The position numbers and the translations under genes are program-made. Below, in pieces: positions 23,924 to 32,234 of a DNA stretch of 57,927 bases. The notes under the pieces are model-generated. The model was not told the origin of the DNA, ran no database searches, and saw nothing but the letters and a program-made list of their open reading frames with translations. Source of the stretch: Phycisphaerales bacterium UBA3190 (lineage in GTDB: Bacteria > Planctomycetota > Phycisphaerae > Phycisphaerales > UBA1924); the NCBI GenBank assembly GCA_002364005.1, contig DEXG01000003.1:40303-98229 (forward strand), given 5' to 3'. How positions within the stretch are numbered: position 1 is the stretch's first letter; each line of letters opens with the position of its first letter.

Positions 23924-24624
23924 TGGGACAGAAATCACACCCCTTCGGATTCAGACTCGGCGTCACCGAGGCGCACCGCAGCCGCTGGTACGCCCCCAAG
24001 GCGCTCTACGGCGAGCTTCTGGTCGAAGATGAAAAGATCCGTAAGTACCTCGACAACCGCCTGAACCGCACGCCCCCGAACGCGTTCGTTTCAGACATCC
24101 ACATCGAGCGTACCCGTGAAGAGCTGAAGGTCATTGTTCGTACCGCACGCCCCGGCCTGGTCATCGGGCCAAAGGGTGCCGAGGTCGATCGCATGACCGA
24201 GGAGCTGCAGTACATGACCGGGCGAAAGGTGTCGATCTCGATCATCGAGATCCGCGAGCCCGACATGGACGCACAGCTGGTGGCCGAGAATGTCGCCGAG
24301 CAGCTCAAGAAGCGCATGGGCTTCCGTCGCGTCGTGAAGATGCGTACCGAGTCTGTGATGCAGGCGGGTGCCAAGGGCGTGAAGATCCAGATCTCGGGTC
24401 GCCTGGGTGGTGCTGAAATGTCACGACGCATGGATGTGCGTCTCGGGGCGTTGCCCCTGTCGACCCTGCAGGCGAACATCGATTACGGTTTCGCCGAGAG
24501 TCTGACGACCTACGGGATCATTGGTGTGAAGGTATGGATCTACAAGGGTCCGTACTCGAGCGAACAAGAAGAAAACCAGTCGAACGCTGCCGGTGCTCAG
24601 GCCCGTGCTCGCGGTCGTCGCTAA
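23923..24624 (+). CDS. rpsC: 30S ribosomal protein S3
   Basis: A 233-residue S3 at the mRNA entry. Landmarks are MGQKSHPFGFRLGVTEAHRS, the KH domain with VIVRTARPGLVIGPKGAEVD and the C-terminal GVKIQISGRLGGAEMSRR, then YGIIGVKVWIYKG. A short Gln/Asn/Ala and Arg-rich tail ends the protein. It starts within the rplV stop (TGATG), which indicates coupling. Confidence 0.97.
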   Translation: MGQKSHPFGFRLGVTEAHRSRWYAPKALYGELLVEDEKIRKYLDNRLNRTPPNAFVSDIHIERTREELKVIVRTARPGLVIGPKGAEVDRMTEELQYMTGRKVSISIIEIREPDMDAQLVAENVAEQLKKRMGFRRVVKMRTESVMQAGAKGVKIQISGRLGGAEMSRRMDVRLGALPLSTLQANIDYGFAESLTTYGIIGVKVWIYKGPYSSEQEENQSNAAGAQARARGRR

Positions 24625-24652
24625 GCGATATTGATACGGAAGGGATTGCACG

Positions 24653-25078
24653 ATGCCTCCTTATAAGATTCCGAAGAGAGTAAAGCACCGCAAAGAGTTC
24701 CGTCGCGTGCGTGATCGCAAGGCGACCAAAGGGAACTATGTGGCGTACGGCGAATACGGTCTGCAAGCGCTCGAGCCATGCTGGCTCAAGAGCAACTGCA
24801 TCGAGGCCGGGCGTGTGACATGTCAGCACTTCCTCAAGCGTGAGGGCAAGCTGTTCATCCGCGTGTTCCCGGACAAGCCGATCTCGAAGAAGCCGCTCGA
24901 AACTCGAATGGGTAAGGGTAAGGCAGAGGTGGATTACTGGGCAGCACGAGTGAAGCCCGGAACGATCCTGTACGAGCTTGCGGGCGTGAGCGAGACGCGT
25001 GCTCGTGGTGCGTTCTTCCGTGTGGCGATGAAGATGCCCGTCAAGTGCCGCATGGTCGGTCGCCGGGTCGAGGCATAA
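24653..25078 (+). CDS. rplP: 50S ribosomal protein L16
   Basis: A 141-residue L16 near the A site. It starts PPYKIPKRVKHRKEFRRVRD, where other bacteria have MLMPKRTKYRKQ, and continues with YGLQALEPCWLKSNCIEAGR, LFIRVFPDKPISKKPLETRMGKGK and RGAFFRVAMKMPVKCRMV. Length is typical. It precedes rpmC by ten bases. Confidence 0.96.
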   Translation: MPPYKIPKRVKHRKEFRRVRDRKATKGNYVAYGEYGLQALEPCWLKSNCIEAGRVTCQHFLKREGKLFIRVFPDKPISKKPLETRMGKGKAEVDYWAARVKPGTILYELAGVSETRARGAFFRVAMKMPVKCRMVGRRVEA

Positions 25079-25088
25079 GGAGCGAACC

Positions 25089-25280
25089 ATGACGGGTGCA
25101 GAAGTACGCAAGCTGAATGACGAAGAGATCACGGTTGAGCTCGGTAACCTTCGTGGCAAACTGCTGGCGCTGAAGAACAAGAGCGTGAGTGAGAAGATCG
25201 AAGATTCAACACAGTTCGGGAAGATCCGCAAGGACATCGCCCGCCTGCTGACCGAGCAGAATGCACGGGCCGCGAGCTGA
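25089..25280 (+). CDS. rpmC: 50S ribosomal protein L29
   Basis: A 63-residue two-helix L29 near the tunnel exit: EVRKLNDEEITVELGNLRGKL and the second helix FGKIRKDIARLLTEQNAR. Length and position between L16 and S17 are standard for the operon. Confidence 0.93.
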   Translation: MTGAEVRKLNDEEITVELGNLRGKLLALKNKSVSEKIEDSTQFGKIRKDIARLLTEQNARAAS

Positions 25281-25300
25281 AACGCTCTTAGGAGATTGCA

Positions 25301-25567
25301 ATGAGCGATACCGCGACAGAAATCAAAGGTGCCAAGATCGGTGTGGTCGAGAGCGATGTGCGTGACAAGTCACGCAAGGTCGTGATCCATTACAAGACCA
25401 AGCACCCGAAGTATGGCAAGTATGTGAGCAAGCGCACCGTGCTGCATGTTCACGATGAGAACAACGAGTCCTCGAATGGTGATGTGGTCGAGATCGTGCA
25501 ATGCCGCCCGATCTCAAAGACCAAGAGCTGGAAGCTCAATCGCATCGTGGAGAAGCGTGCCGACTGA
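25301..25567 (+). CDS. rpsQ: 30S ribosomal protein S17
   Basis: An 88-residue S17 with the OB fold: GVVESDVRDKSRKVVI, HPKYGKYVSKRTVLHVHDE and GDVVEIVQCRPISKTKSWKL. AGGAG stands just ahead of the ATG. A 76-bp gap follows before rplN. Confidence 0.95.
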   Translation: MSDTATEIKGAKIGVVESDVRDKSRKVVIHYKTKHPKYGKYVSKRTVLHVHDENNESSNGDVVEIVQCRPISKTKSWKLNRIVEKRAD

Positions 25568-25643
25568 TCGGGTGATCCCCATCATTCGGGCGAATCGGAT
25601 GATTGCAAACGCGTGATACGCGAGAGACAAGGCAGGGCAAGTT

Positions 25644-26030
25644 ATGCTCCAGCAAGAATCAAGATGTGAAGTAGCGGATAACTCGGGCGGCAAGATCGCC
25701 TATGTGATCCGTGTCTACGGCGGTTCAACCCGCCGTGACGGTCAGACCAGGCGTCAGGCCTACATCGGCGACAAGGTCCTGGTCAGCATCAAGAAGGCGC
25801 TCCCGGGCGCTGATGTGAAGGCCGGCGAGATGTACAAGGCGGTCGTTGTACGCACCGCTCGTAACACGCGTCGCCGTGATGGCTCGTATGTCAAGTTCGA
25901 TTCGTCGGCGGTCGTGCTGATCAACGATGACGGGAACCCCAAGGGCACCCGCATCTTCGGCCCGGTTGCTCGCGAGCTTCGTGAACGCAAGTACATGAAG
26001 ATCATCTCCCTCGCACCGGAGGTCGTGTAA
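25644..26030 (+). CDS. rplN: 50S ribosomal protein L14
   Basis: A 128-residue L14 at the subunit interface: MLQQESRCEVADNSGGK, VVVRTARNTRRRDGSYVKFD and the end block GTRIFGPVARELRERKYMKI. Six residues longer than the usual 122, mainly from a GGSTRRDGQT insertion in the first strand region. Its stop overlaps the rplX start by one base (TAATG). Confidence 0.96.
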   Translation: MLQQESRCEVADNSGGKIAYVIRVYGGSTRRDGQTRRQAYIGDKVLVSIKKALPGADVKAGEMYKAVVVRTARNTRRRDGSYVKFDSSAVVLINDDGNPKGTRIFGPVARELRERKYMKIISLAPEVV

Positions 26031-26362
26031 TGCCTAAGCATGTTCGAAAAGGCGATCAGGTCGTAGTCACCGCGGGTGATCACAAGGGCGCAACCGGTGA
26101 GATCACACAGGTGCTCACCAAGAGCGACCAGGTGATTGTCAAGGGTGTGAACCTTCGCACCAAGCACCTGCGTCGGAACCAGATGAACCCACAGGGTGGT
26201 ACGGTCACGATCGAAGCACCGATCCACATCTCGAATGTCAGCCCCGCGGTTGACGGCAAGCCCACACGGGTTCGCTTCGAGACCGGTGACGACGGCTCAA
26301 AGACTCGCGTCGCGGTCCGCGGCGGCAAGTCGCTTGGGCAGATCAAAGCCGCGAAGAAGTAA
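26030..26362 (+). CDS. rplX: 50S ribosomal protein L24
   Basis: A 110-residue L24, an assembly initiator, with a KOW motif: HVRKGDQVVVTAGDHKGATGE, IVKGVNLRTKHLRRNQ, and PIHISNVSPAVDGKPTRV. Length is normal. The following 91-bp gap contains a TCGGGT/ACCCGA hairpin (26374-26390) without a T-run. Confidence 0.95.
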   Translation: MPKHVRKGDQVVVTAGDHKGATGEITQVLTKSDQVIVKGVNLRTKHLRRNQMNPQGGTVTIEAPIHISNVSPAVDGKPTRVRFETGDDGSKTRVAVRGGKSLGQIKAAKK

Positions 26363-26453
26363 TCACAGTCATCTCGGGTACTAAACCCGAATCATTGGGC
26401 GCCGAACGGATGGAAACCGTGCGGCAAACACGAGCCCGAAAGAAGGCAGAGCC

Positions 26454-27083
26454 ATGGCGAAGAAAGCAAAGTTTGATCAGGCGTTGATCGATGAGGCCCA
26501 GAAGCCCAACACCCCACGCCTGAAGACCAAGTTTGATGAAGAGGTCATGCCCAAGCTCGTAAGCGAGTTTGGCATCAAGAACCGCATGGCCATGCCCAAG
26601 CTTGAGAAGGTCACGATCAATGTGAATGTTGGCCGTCACCTCGATGGTACCAAGGTTCCAACGAATGTCCGCGAAGCCGTTCTTCACACGCTCAACACGA
26701 TCTCGGGTCAGAAGCCCGTCACGATCGCAGCGAAGAAGAGCGTCTCGAACTTCAAGGTCCGCGAGGGCTACGAGACCGCGTTCAAGGTGACCCTCCGTCG
26801 TGATCGCATGTGGCACTTCGTTGATCGCCTGTTCAACCTCGCCACGCCTCGTATCAAGGACTTCCGTGGTCTGAACGACAAGGCGTTCGATCGCCAGGGC
26901 AGCTACTCGATGGGCCTGACTGAGCAGGGCGTGTTCCCTGAGATCAACATGGCTGAGCAGAGCTTCACCCACGGCATGAACATCAACTTCAGCTTCAGCA
27001 ACTCAAACCCGGAACTGAGCAAGTTTGTGCTCGCCGAACTGGGTCTGCCGTTTACGAAGCCAGCCAAGAACAAGAAGAACTGA
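26454..27083 (+). CDS. rplE: 50S ribosomal protein L5
   Basis: A 209-residue L5 that contacts 5S rRNA and the P-site tRNA. The core is LVSEFGIKNRMAMPKLEKVTINVNVG (split), ISGQKPVTIAAKKSVSNFKVREG, RIKDFRGLNDKAFDRQGSYSMG and the end block FPEINM. It carries an N-terminal extension of about 20 residues and a Lys/Asn tail compared with the usual 179-residue form. Confidence 0.95.
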   Translation: MAKKAKFDQALIDEAQKPNTPRLKTKFDEEVMPKLVSEFGIKNRMAMPKLEKVTINVNVGRHLDGTKVPTNVREAVLHTLNTISGQKPVTIAAKKSVSNFKVREGYETAFKVTLRRDRMWHFVDRLFNLATPRIKDFRGLNDKAFDRQGSYSMGLTEQGVFPEINMAEQSFTHGMNINFSFSNSNPELSKFVLAELGLPFTKPAKNKKN

Positions 27084-27106
27084 GTACGGGATAGGAAAGA
27101 GCACAT

Positions 27107-27292
27107 ATGGCCACCAAAGCACAAGTCGCCAAGAGCAAGCGTACCCCGAAGTACTCGTCCCGCATCGTTCGTCGTTGCGAACTGACGGGTCGTTCAAGGG
27201 GTGTGTACCGCAAGTTCAGAATCAGCCGCATCATGCTTCGCAAGCTTGCGCTTGAGGGCAAGATCCCCGGCATGCGCAAGGCCAGCTGGTAA
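27107..27292 (+). CDS. rpsN: 30S ribosomal protein S14, short form without zinc ligands
   Basis: A 61-residue S14 with the size and layout of the type Z (zinc) form: SRIVRRCELTGRSRGVYRKF, LRKLALEGKIPGMRKASW. In the zinc form four cysteines sit at positions 24, 27, 40 and 43; here they are C24, T27, S40 and M43, so zinc cannot be bound in the usual way. This is a short C-minus S14. It is the only S14 in the window. Confidence 0.94.
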   Translation: MATKAQVAKSKRTPKYSSRIVRRCELTGRSRGVYRKFRISRIMLRKLALEGKIPGMRKASW

Positions 27293-27382
27293 ACCCACAC
27301 GGGACGCCCACATCCGGGCACACAGAAATCTCCCGGGCATCCGTGCTCGACGCAGAATACACAAGGACAAAGGTAGGTCCAC

Positions 27383-27781
27383 ATGTCGATTAACGATCCA
27401 GTCGCAGACATGCTCACACGCATTCGCAACGCCACCCGTAACCGCTCCAAGAGCGTGGTGGTGCTCAACAACAAGGTGTGCCGCGGTGTTGCCAAGACCC
27501 TCCAGGACGAGGGCTACATCAACGGCTTCGAGGTTGTTGAGGACAACAAGCAGGGCACCATCCATGTTGACCTGAAGTACGGGCCGCGTGGCGAGGTGCT
27601 GATCCACGAGATCAAGCGCATGAGCAAGCCCGGCTGCCGGGTGTACAAGAAGGTCGATGAGATCCCCGCGCCCATGCAGGGCCTGGGTATCTCGGTCGTC
27701 TCAACCAGCAAGGGCGTGCTCTCGGGGCGCCAGTGCCGTGACGAGGGTGTCGGGGGCGAACTGCTCTGCACCGTGCTCTGA
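27383..27781 (+). CDS. rpsH: 30S ribosomal protein S8
   Basis: A 132-residue S8, a central-domain assembly protein and the spc-operon repressor in E. coli. It shows NDPVADMLTRIRNATRNRSKSV, LQDEGYINGFEVVED, RMSKPGCRVYKKVDEIP and the end GISVVSTSKGVLSGRQCRDEG-GGELLCTVL. Standard length. Confidence 0.96.
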   Translation: MSINDPVADMLTRIRNATRNRSKSVVVLNNKVCRGVAKTLQDEGYINGFEVVEDNKQGTIHVDLKYGPRGEVLIHEIKRMSKPGCRVYKKVDEIPAPMQGLGISVVSTSKGVLSGRQCRDEGVGGELLCTVL

Positions 27782-27892
27782 TCGAACCAAGCAATGACCC
27801 ACGGGCCGCAATGAATGCCCGGACACACGATTGGAATCCCCGGCGGGGCAAGACCACGCCGGACGACGAAGACAATCGGAAAGGAACGCGCC

Positions 27893-28447
27893 ATGTCGCG
27901 AATCGGAAAGAAACCCATCTCGGTGCCAGGGAACGTCAAGGTGAACCTGTCGGCCAACTCGATCACGGTCGAGGGTCCCAAGGGCACGCTGTCGTACGAT
28001 TTCCGCCCCGAGGTTGATGTCAGCTACGACGAATCCGAGAAGAGCATCAGCGTCAGCATGGACGACTCGCTCATCAAGGCCAAACGCAGCAACGGCGCGT
28101 TCTGGGGCACGACCCGCTCACTGATCGACAACATGATCAAGGGCGTCACCGACGGCTACGAGAAGAAGCTCCAGGTGGTCGGCGTTGGTTGGACCGCGAC
28201 GGTCAACGGCAACAAGCTTGCGATGAAGGTCGGTTATGCCAACACCATCGAGATGCCGATCCCCGCTGGGCTGAATGTCACTGCTGACAAGCAGATCATC
28301 ACCGTGAGCGGTCCGGACAAGCAAGCGGTGGGGCACTTTGCGGCTTCAACCCGTGCCAAGCGTAAGCCAGAGCCGTACAACGGCAAGGGCATCAAGTACC
28401 TCGACGAGGTCATTGCACGCAAGCAGGGTAAGGCGTTCGGTAAGTAA
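27893..28447 (+). CDS. rplF: 50S ribosomal protein L6
   Basis: A 184-residue L6 at the factor-binding region: MSRIGKKPISVPGNVKVNLS, VEGPKGTLSY, the second domain with KLQVVGVGWTATVNGNKL and the end EPYNGKGIKYLDEVIARKQGK. ATG at 27893 has AAAGGAA upstream; an in-frame start at 27815 would add 26 residues with no family match. A 111-bp gap precedes it. Confidence 0.96.
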   Translation: MSRIGKKPISVPGNVKVNLSANSITVEGPKGTLSYDFRPEVDVSYDESEKSISVSMDDSLIKAKRSNGAFWGTTRSLIDNMIKGVTDGYEKKLQVVGVGWTATVNGNKLAMKVGYANTIEMPIPAGLNVTADKQIITVSGPDKQAVGHFAASTRAKRKPEPYNGKGIKYLDEVIARKQGKAFGK

Positions 28448-28500
28448 GTGAATGAGTACTGAGCGAGCGGGGAACACCCAGCTCGAACGAGGTCAATGAG

Positions 28501-28866
28501 ATGAACAAGAACAAGCTAAAAGACGCTCGCCGATCCCGTCGTCGTACAGGCATTCGTAAGCGTGTTTCGGGCACGCCCGAGCGTCCCCGCCTTGCGGTCT
28601 ATCGGTCGCTGAACCATGTCTACGCCCAGGTCATCGATGACCTGGCCGGCAAGACACTCATCAGCGCTTCGACCCGCGACAAGGGTGTGAAGATTGAGGG
28701 CACCTCGGGCAACTGCGATGCGGCCAAGTCGGCAGGCATCCTCCTAGCCGAGCGTGCGAAAGACGCGGGGATCACCGATGTGGTGTTCGATCGCGGTGGT
28801 TTCAAGTATCACGGCCGAGTCAAGGCCTTCGCCGACGCGGCCCGCGACGGCGGTCTGAAGTTCTAA
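28501..28866 (+). CDS. rplR: 50S ribosomal protein L18
   Basis: A 121-residue L18 that binds 5S rRNA: RRSRRRTGIRKRVSGTPERPRLAVYRSLNHVYAQVIDD (split) and the end AGITDVVFDRGGFKYHGRVKAFADAARDGGL (split). Standard length and position between L6 and S5. Confidence 0.95.
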   Translation: MNKNKLKDARRSRRRTGIRKRVSGTPERPRLAVYRSLNHVYAQVIDDLAGKTLISASTRDKGVKIEGTSGNCDAAKSAGILLAERAKDAGITDVVFDRGGFKYHGRVKAFADAARDGGLKF

Positions 28867-28894
28867 CTGAACGAATCTGAAAGAGACAGCAACT

Positions 28895-29659
28895 ATGGCT
28901 GAAATCCTCGACGAAAGCACGAATCTCGAGTCGCACACCGTCGGTATCTACCGCACGGCTGCGACGGTCAAGGGCGGTCGCCGCTTCAGCTTTGGCGCCC
29001 TGGTCGTTGTCGGTGATCGACGCGGCAAGGTCGGCTACGGCTACGCAAAGTCGCCCGAAGTCCCGACCGCCATCGAGAAGGCTCAGAAGCACGCACGCCA
29101 GTCGCTCATCAAGATTCCCATGGCCGGCACAACGCTGCCTCATGAAATCGAGGGCACCGCTTGTGCAAGCAAGGTTCGGCTCATGCCCGCTTCACCCGGT
29201 ACCGGTGTTGTTGCAGGCGGCACCGTCCGTGCGGTCATGGAGATCGCGGGCATCTCGGACTGTCTGACCAAGTGCACCGGCTCGACGAGCAAGCTTAACA
29301 CCGTCAAGGCATGCCTTGATGGGCTCAGCAAGCTCCGCACCCGCGAACAGATCGCGGAGCTGCGTGGCGTCGAGATCACCACTTCAGATATCGAAGAACG
29401 CATCGAGCGCGGCAGCAAGTTCATGCCCGTCGTGAACGAGAACACCGTCAAGATGGCAGCACCGGTCAACACCATCGGTCAGGACCGTGGCGGCCGAGGC
29501 GGCCGTGGCGGTGGACGAGGCGGCCGTGGTGGTCGCGGTGGCGGAGGCGGACGCGGTGGGGATCGCGGTGCACCAGCACCGGCAGCGGCACCCGCAGCAG
29601 CAGCAGAAGCGCCCGCACCAACTGAGGGTTCCGCCGACAAGCCGTCGAGCGAGAGCTGA
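28895..29659 (+). CDS. rpsE: 30S ribosomal protein S5 with a long RGG and Ala/Pro tail
   Basis: A 254-residue S5, against about 165-200 normally. Residues 15-190 are the S5 core: VKGGRRFSFGALVVVGDRRGKVG, GTTLPHEIEG, PASPGTGVVAGGTVRAVMEIAG. From about residue 198 the protein changes to an RGG-box stretch of roughly 30 residues (Gly/Arg repeats), then about 25 residues of Ala/Pro/Glu and a Ser end. Such RGG tails bind RNA in other proteins; here the purpose is unknown. The next gene is rplO directly; the usual rpmD (L30) is missing. Confidence 0.95.
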   Translation: MAEILDESTNLESHTVGIYRTAATVKGGRRFSFGALVVVGDRRGKVGYGYAKSPEVPTAIEKAQKHARQSLIKIPMAGTTLPHEIEGTACASKVRLMPASPGTGVVAGGTVRAVMEIAGISDCLTKCTGSTSKLNTVKACLDGLSKLRTREQIAELRGVEITTSDIEERIERGSKFMPVVNENTVKMAAPVNTIGQDRGGRGGRGGGRGGRGGRGGGGGRGGDRGAPAPAAAPAAAAEAPAPTEGSADKPSSES

Positions 29660-29697
29660 TCAATCACAGAAGCACACTTTCACCGGAGTAACCGGCC

Positions 29698-30309
29698 ATG
29701 ATGATCCATGAAGTAACCGCGATGGCGGGCAAGTACAAGCAGCGCAAGCGCATCGGTCGAGGCGTTGGCTCAGGCAACGGCAAGACCTCAGGGCGTGGCC
29801 AGAAGGGTGCCGGTGCGCGTCGTGGCCACTCAACCCTCTACCAGTTCGAGGGTGGTCAGATGCCGTTCTTCCGCCGCATGCCGAAGTTCGGTTTCACCAA
29901 CTCCAAGTTCAAGACCCAGTTCTGGATCGTCAACCTCGGCGCCATCGCTTCGCACGAAGCGTTCAAGAACGGCGGCGAAGTGAACCAGGAAGCATTGGTC
30001 AAGGCCGGCCTGGTTCGCGACACCTCGCGTGACCTCAAGATCCTCGGCGGTCTTGAAGATGGCAGTGACAAGCTGGGCGTGAAGCTCGATGTCACCGCAA
30101 ACCGGGTCACCGACTCGGCACGCAAGCTCATCACCGATGCGGGCGGCAGCGTTACCGAAACCGGTACCCGTCGCGACAAGGTGCGTGGCATCGACCGCAA
30201 CTCGGACGATCGCACACCGAAGAACCTGACCAAGAAGCTCAAGAACCAGGAGTGGCACCGTAAGCGCTCCGAGGCATTCGCCCGCGGCGAGGTCCTCAAG
30301 AAGAGCTGA
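29698..30309 (+). CDS. rplO: 50S ribosomal protein L15
   Basis: A 203-residue L15, longer than the common 145-150. The N-terminus MMIHEVTAMAGKYKQRKRIG and GRGVGSGNGKTSGRGQKGAG and the GGQMPFFRRMPKFGF block are standard. The C-terminal part (from about 150) has an added basic region with RDKVRGIDRNSDDRTPKNLT and an Arg/Lys-rich end. GGAG lies nine bases before ATG at 29698, which supports this start. A strong terminator follows. Confidence 0.94.
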   Translation: MMIHEVTAMAGKYKQRKRIGRGVGSGNGKTSGRGQKGAGARRGHSTLYQFEGGQMPFFRRMPKFGFTNSKFKTQFWIVNLGAIASHEAFKNGGEVNQEALVKAGLVRDTSRDLKILGGLEDGSDKLGVKLDVTANRVTDSARKLITDAGGSVTETGTRRDKVRGIDRNSDDRTPKNLTKKLKNQEWHRKRSEAFARGEVLKKS

Positions 30310-30378
30310 GTGGGTATGGGCACGAGCCCATCCCCGAGTGAGCAGGCCCGAGTGAGCAGGTATGCAATGTGAATCTCG

Positions 30379-30444
30379 ACGCCGTGACCGATCGCTTGCA
30401 GGCGGGGCCTACGATCCCAGCAAGGTATCGGTCACGGCGTTTTT
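30379..30444 (+). terminator. Strong terminator between rplO and secY
   Basis: A 14-bp perfect stem (30379-30392 with 30427-30440), continued inwards by CTTGC/GCAAG and GGG/CCC, ends in TTTTT. It should end most transcripts from the S10-spc part and leave secY to its own promoter or to readthrough. Confidence 0.75.
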
Positions 30445-30509
30445 CATGATACAGATCGCCTGATGATGCCAGGACCAAGATCGACACGACGAACCGGAGT
30501 CAAGACAGC

Positions 30510-31880
30510 ATGCTGATCAAGACCATCATCAATGTGTTCCGGATCGATGAGCTCAGGAACAAAATCCTGTTCACCATCGGTATGCTCGCGGTCTATCGCA
30601 TCGGGTTCTGGATCCCTGTGCCCGGCGTAGACCAGAGCGCGCTGACCCAGTTCTTCCAGGCCCAGCAGGCCCAGGGCGGGGCCGCCGGTAAGGTCATGCA
30701 GTATGTCGCGATCTTCTCGGGCGGTTCGTTCGGGCAATCGACGATCTTCGGCTTGGGCATCATGCCCTACATTACCGCGGCGATTATCTTCCAGCTCTTC
30801 CAGACGGTATCGCCACAACTCAAGAAGCTCAAAGACGAGGGCCCGACCGGGTTCGCCAAGATTCAAGAGTGGACCCGTTACGCAACGGTGGGGCTCTGTA
30901 TCGTGCAGGCGGTGGGGTGGCTCTCGTTCATCACCAAATCAGGACTTGTCTACCAGCAGTGGGCGACCAACCCGCTCTGGTGGGTCATGGCCATCACCGC
31001 GCTGACCGCGGGTACCGTCTTCCTCATGTGGCTCGGCGAGCAGATCGACCGCTTCGGTATCGGCAACGGCGTCTCGCTGATCATCATGGCCGGTATTCTG
31101 ACCGGGATGCCCAACGCCATGATCAGTCTCTACACGGGCTTTGATCCCAGCGATCCCAACAAGATGGGCTGGATGGGCCTGATTGTTCTCGTCTCTCTGT
31201 TCGTCATGGTTGTGGCCGGTTCGGTGCTGCTGACGGTTGCCCAGAGGCGGATCCCCGTGCAGCAGGCAAAGCACTCACGCGGCAAGCGAGTGTTCGGTGG
31301 TCAGAAGAGCTACCTCCCCCTGCGCGTGAACCACGGCGGCGTGATGCCCATCATCTTCGCCAGCTCGCTGATGATCTTCCCAAGCGTGGTGTTCAGCTAC
31401 CTGGTCGACATGGCCCAGGGGGCTGGGAACAACCAGGGGTTCTACTTCGATACCATCAACTGGCTGAACACAAACTTCCAGACGGGCGAGTTCCCGTACC
31501 TGGTGTTGTACATCATCATGGTCTACTTCTTCAGCTACTTCTGGATCACGGTCCAGTTCAACCCTGAAGAGATGAGTAAGCAGCTTCGTGACCACGGTTC
31601 GTTCATCCCCGGGCTCCGCCCAGGGCCGAGAACGGCTGAATATCTCGAAGCGGTGATGGAACGCATCACCTATGTCGGTGCGGCGTTCCTGTCGGTGATC
31701 GCGGTGCTCCCGATGGTGGCCAGCTCGAAACTGGGGATCGACTTCGCCGTCGCCCAGTTCCTGGGTGGCACGGGGCTCCTGATCGTGGTGTCGGTGGCCT
31801 TGGACTTCTTGCAACGCGTTGAGGCGAACCTGCTGATGCGGAACTACGAGGGGTTCCTGGGCAACTCGGCGGACAACTGA
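30510..31880 (+). CDS. secY: Preprotein translocase subunit SecY
   Basis: A 456-residue channel subunit of the Sec translocon with ten expected membrane helices. Landmarks are NVFRIDELRNKILFTIGML, YRIGFWIPVPGVDQ, GLGIMPYITAAIIFQL, the cytoplasmic loop with GKRVFGGQKSYLPLRVNHGGVMPIIFASS (split) and FNPEEMSKQLRDHGSFIPG. The usual adk, map and infA genes do not follow; the next gene is rpmJ after a 208-bp gap. Confidence 0.97.
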   Translation: MLIKTIINVFRIDELRNKILFTIGMLAVYRIGFWIPVPGVDQSALTQFFQAQQAQGGAAGKVMQYVAIFSGGSFGQSTIFGLGIMPYITAAIIFQLFQTVSPQLKKLKDEGPTGFAKIQEWTRYATVGLCIVQAVGWLSFITKSGLVYQQWATNPLWWVMAITALTAGTVFLMWLGEQIDRFGIGNGVSLIIMAGILTGMPNAMISLYTGFDPSDPNKMGWMGLIVLVSLFVMVVAGSVLLTVAQRRIPVQQAKHSRGKRVFGGQKSYLPLRVNHGGVMPIIFASSLMIFPSVVFSYLVDMAQGAGNNQGFYFDTINWLNTNFQTGEFPYLVLYIIMVYFFSYFWITVQFNPEEMSKQLRDHGSFIPGLRPGPRTAEYLEAVMERITYVGAAFLSVIAVLPMVASSKLGIDFAVAQFLGGTGLLIVVSVALDFLQRVEANLLMRNYEGFLGNSADN

Positions 31881-32088
31881 CCCAGGCTCGGTGTTTGGGG
31901 GCGGTTTGGACGCCTTGTGGATGAAAATTCACTGCTCTGAAGACTTTGGGGCAGATGGAGACAAGATATTTTCGGGTCGCGGGCCTATAGTCTTCGCCCG
32001 GCTTTCCCTTACGGGGAAGCGGTGATTCGAGTCAGGACTGCCGGGATTACTCGGTCGAGCGTGTCGCAGGTGCGACAGGAGAACAGTC
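31881..32088 (+). promoter_or_regulatory. Leader region of rpmJ-rpsM-rpsK
   Basis: This 208-bp gap has no gene. A TATAGT box near 31985 could be a -10 element but its -35 is poor. Downstream are a GCTTTCCC/GGGGAAGC hairpin (one G-U pair) near 32003-32022 and a perfect TGTCGC/GCGACA hairpin at 32062-32077. The 3' arm of the latter touches the ribosome site AGGAG (32077-32081) of rpmJ, so it could modulate initiation. Confidence 0.35.
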
Positions 32089-32205
32089 ATGAAGGTTCAG
32101 TCGAGTGTCAAGCGTCGGTCCAAGGACTGTCAGATCGTGCGCCGCAAGGGCAAGGTCTATGTGATTAACAAGAAGAACCCCCGATTCAAGCAGCGCCAGG
32201 GCTGA
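32089..32205 (+). CDS. rpmJ: 50S ribosomal protein L36, form without zinc ligands
   Basis: A 38-residue L36 encoded from ATG at 32089 with AGGAG seven bases upstream. The sequence shows MKVQSSVKRRSKDCQIVRRKG at the start region and ends RFKQRQG. The zinc form has C11, C14, C27 and H33; here these are S11, C14, N27 and F33, so it is a C-minus L36. Placement between SecY and S13 is conserved among bacteria. Confidence 0.94.
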   Translation: MKVQSSVKRRSKDCQIVRRKGKVYVINKKNPRFKQRQG

Positions 32206-32234
32206 GAATCGGATCGGTCATAACGAACATACGA

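Noticed and set aside
29660..29697. Possible rpmD (L30) between rpsE and rplO
   Set aside because: Only 38 bases separate the genes, so L30 is not encoded here.
30445..30509. Possible small gene or riboswitch before secY
   Set aside because: No open frame with a ribosome site and no stable fold beyond the terminator already listed.
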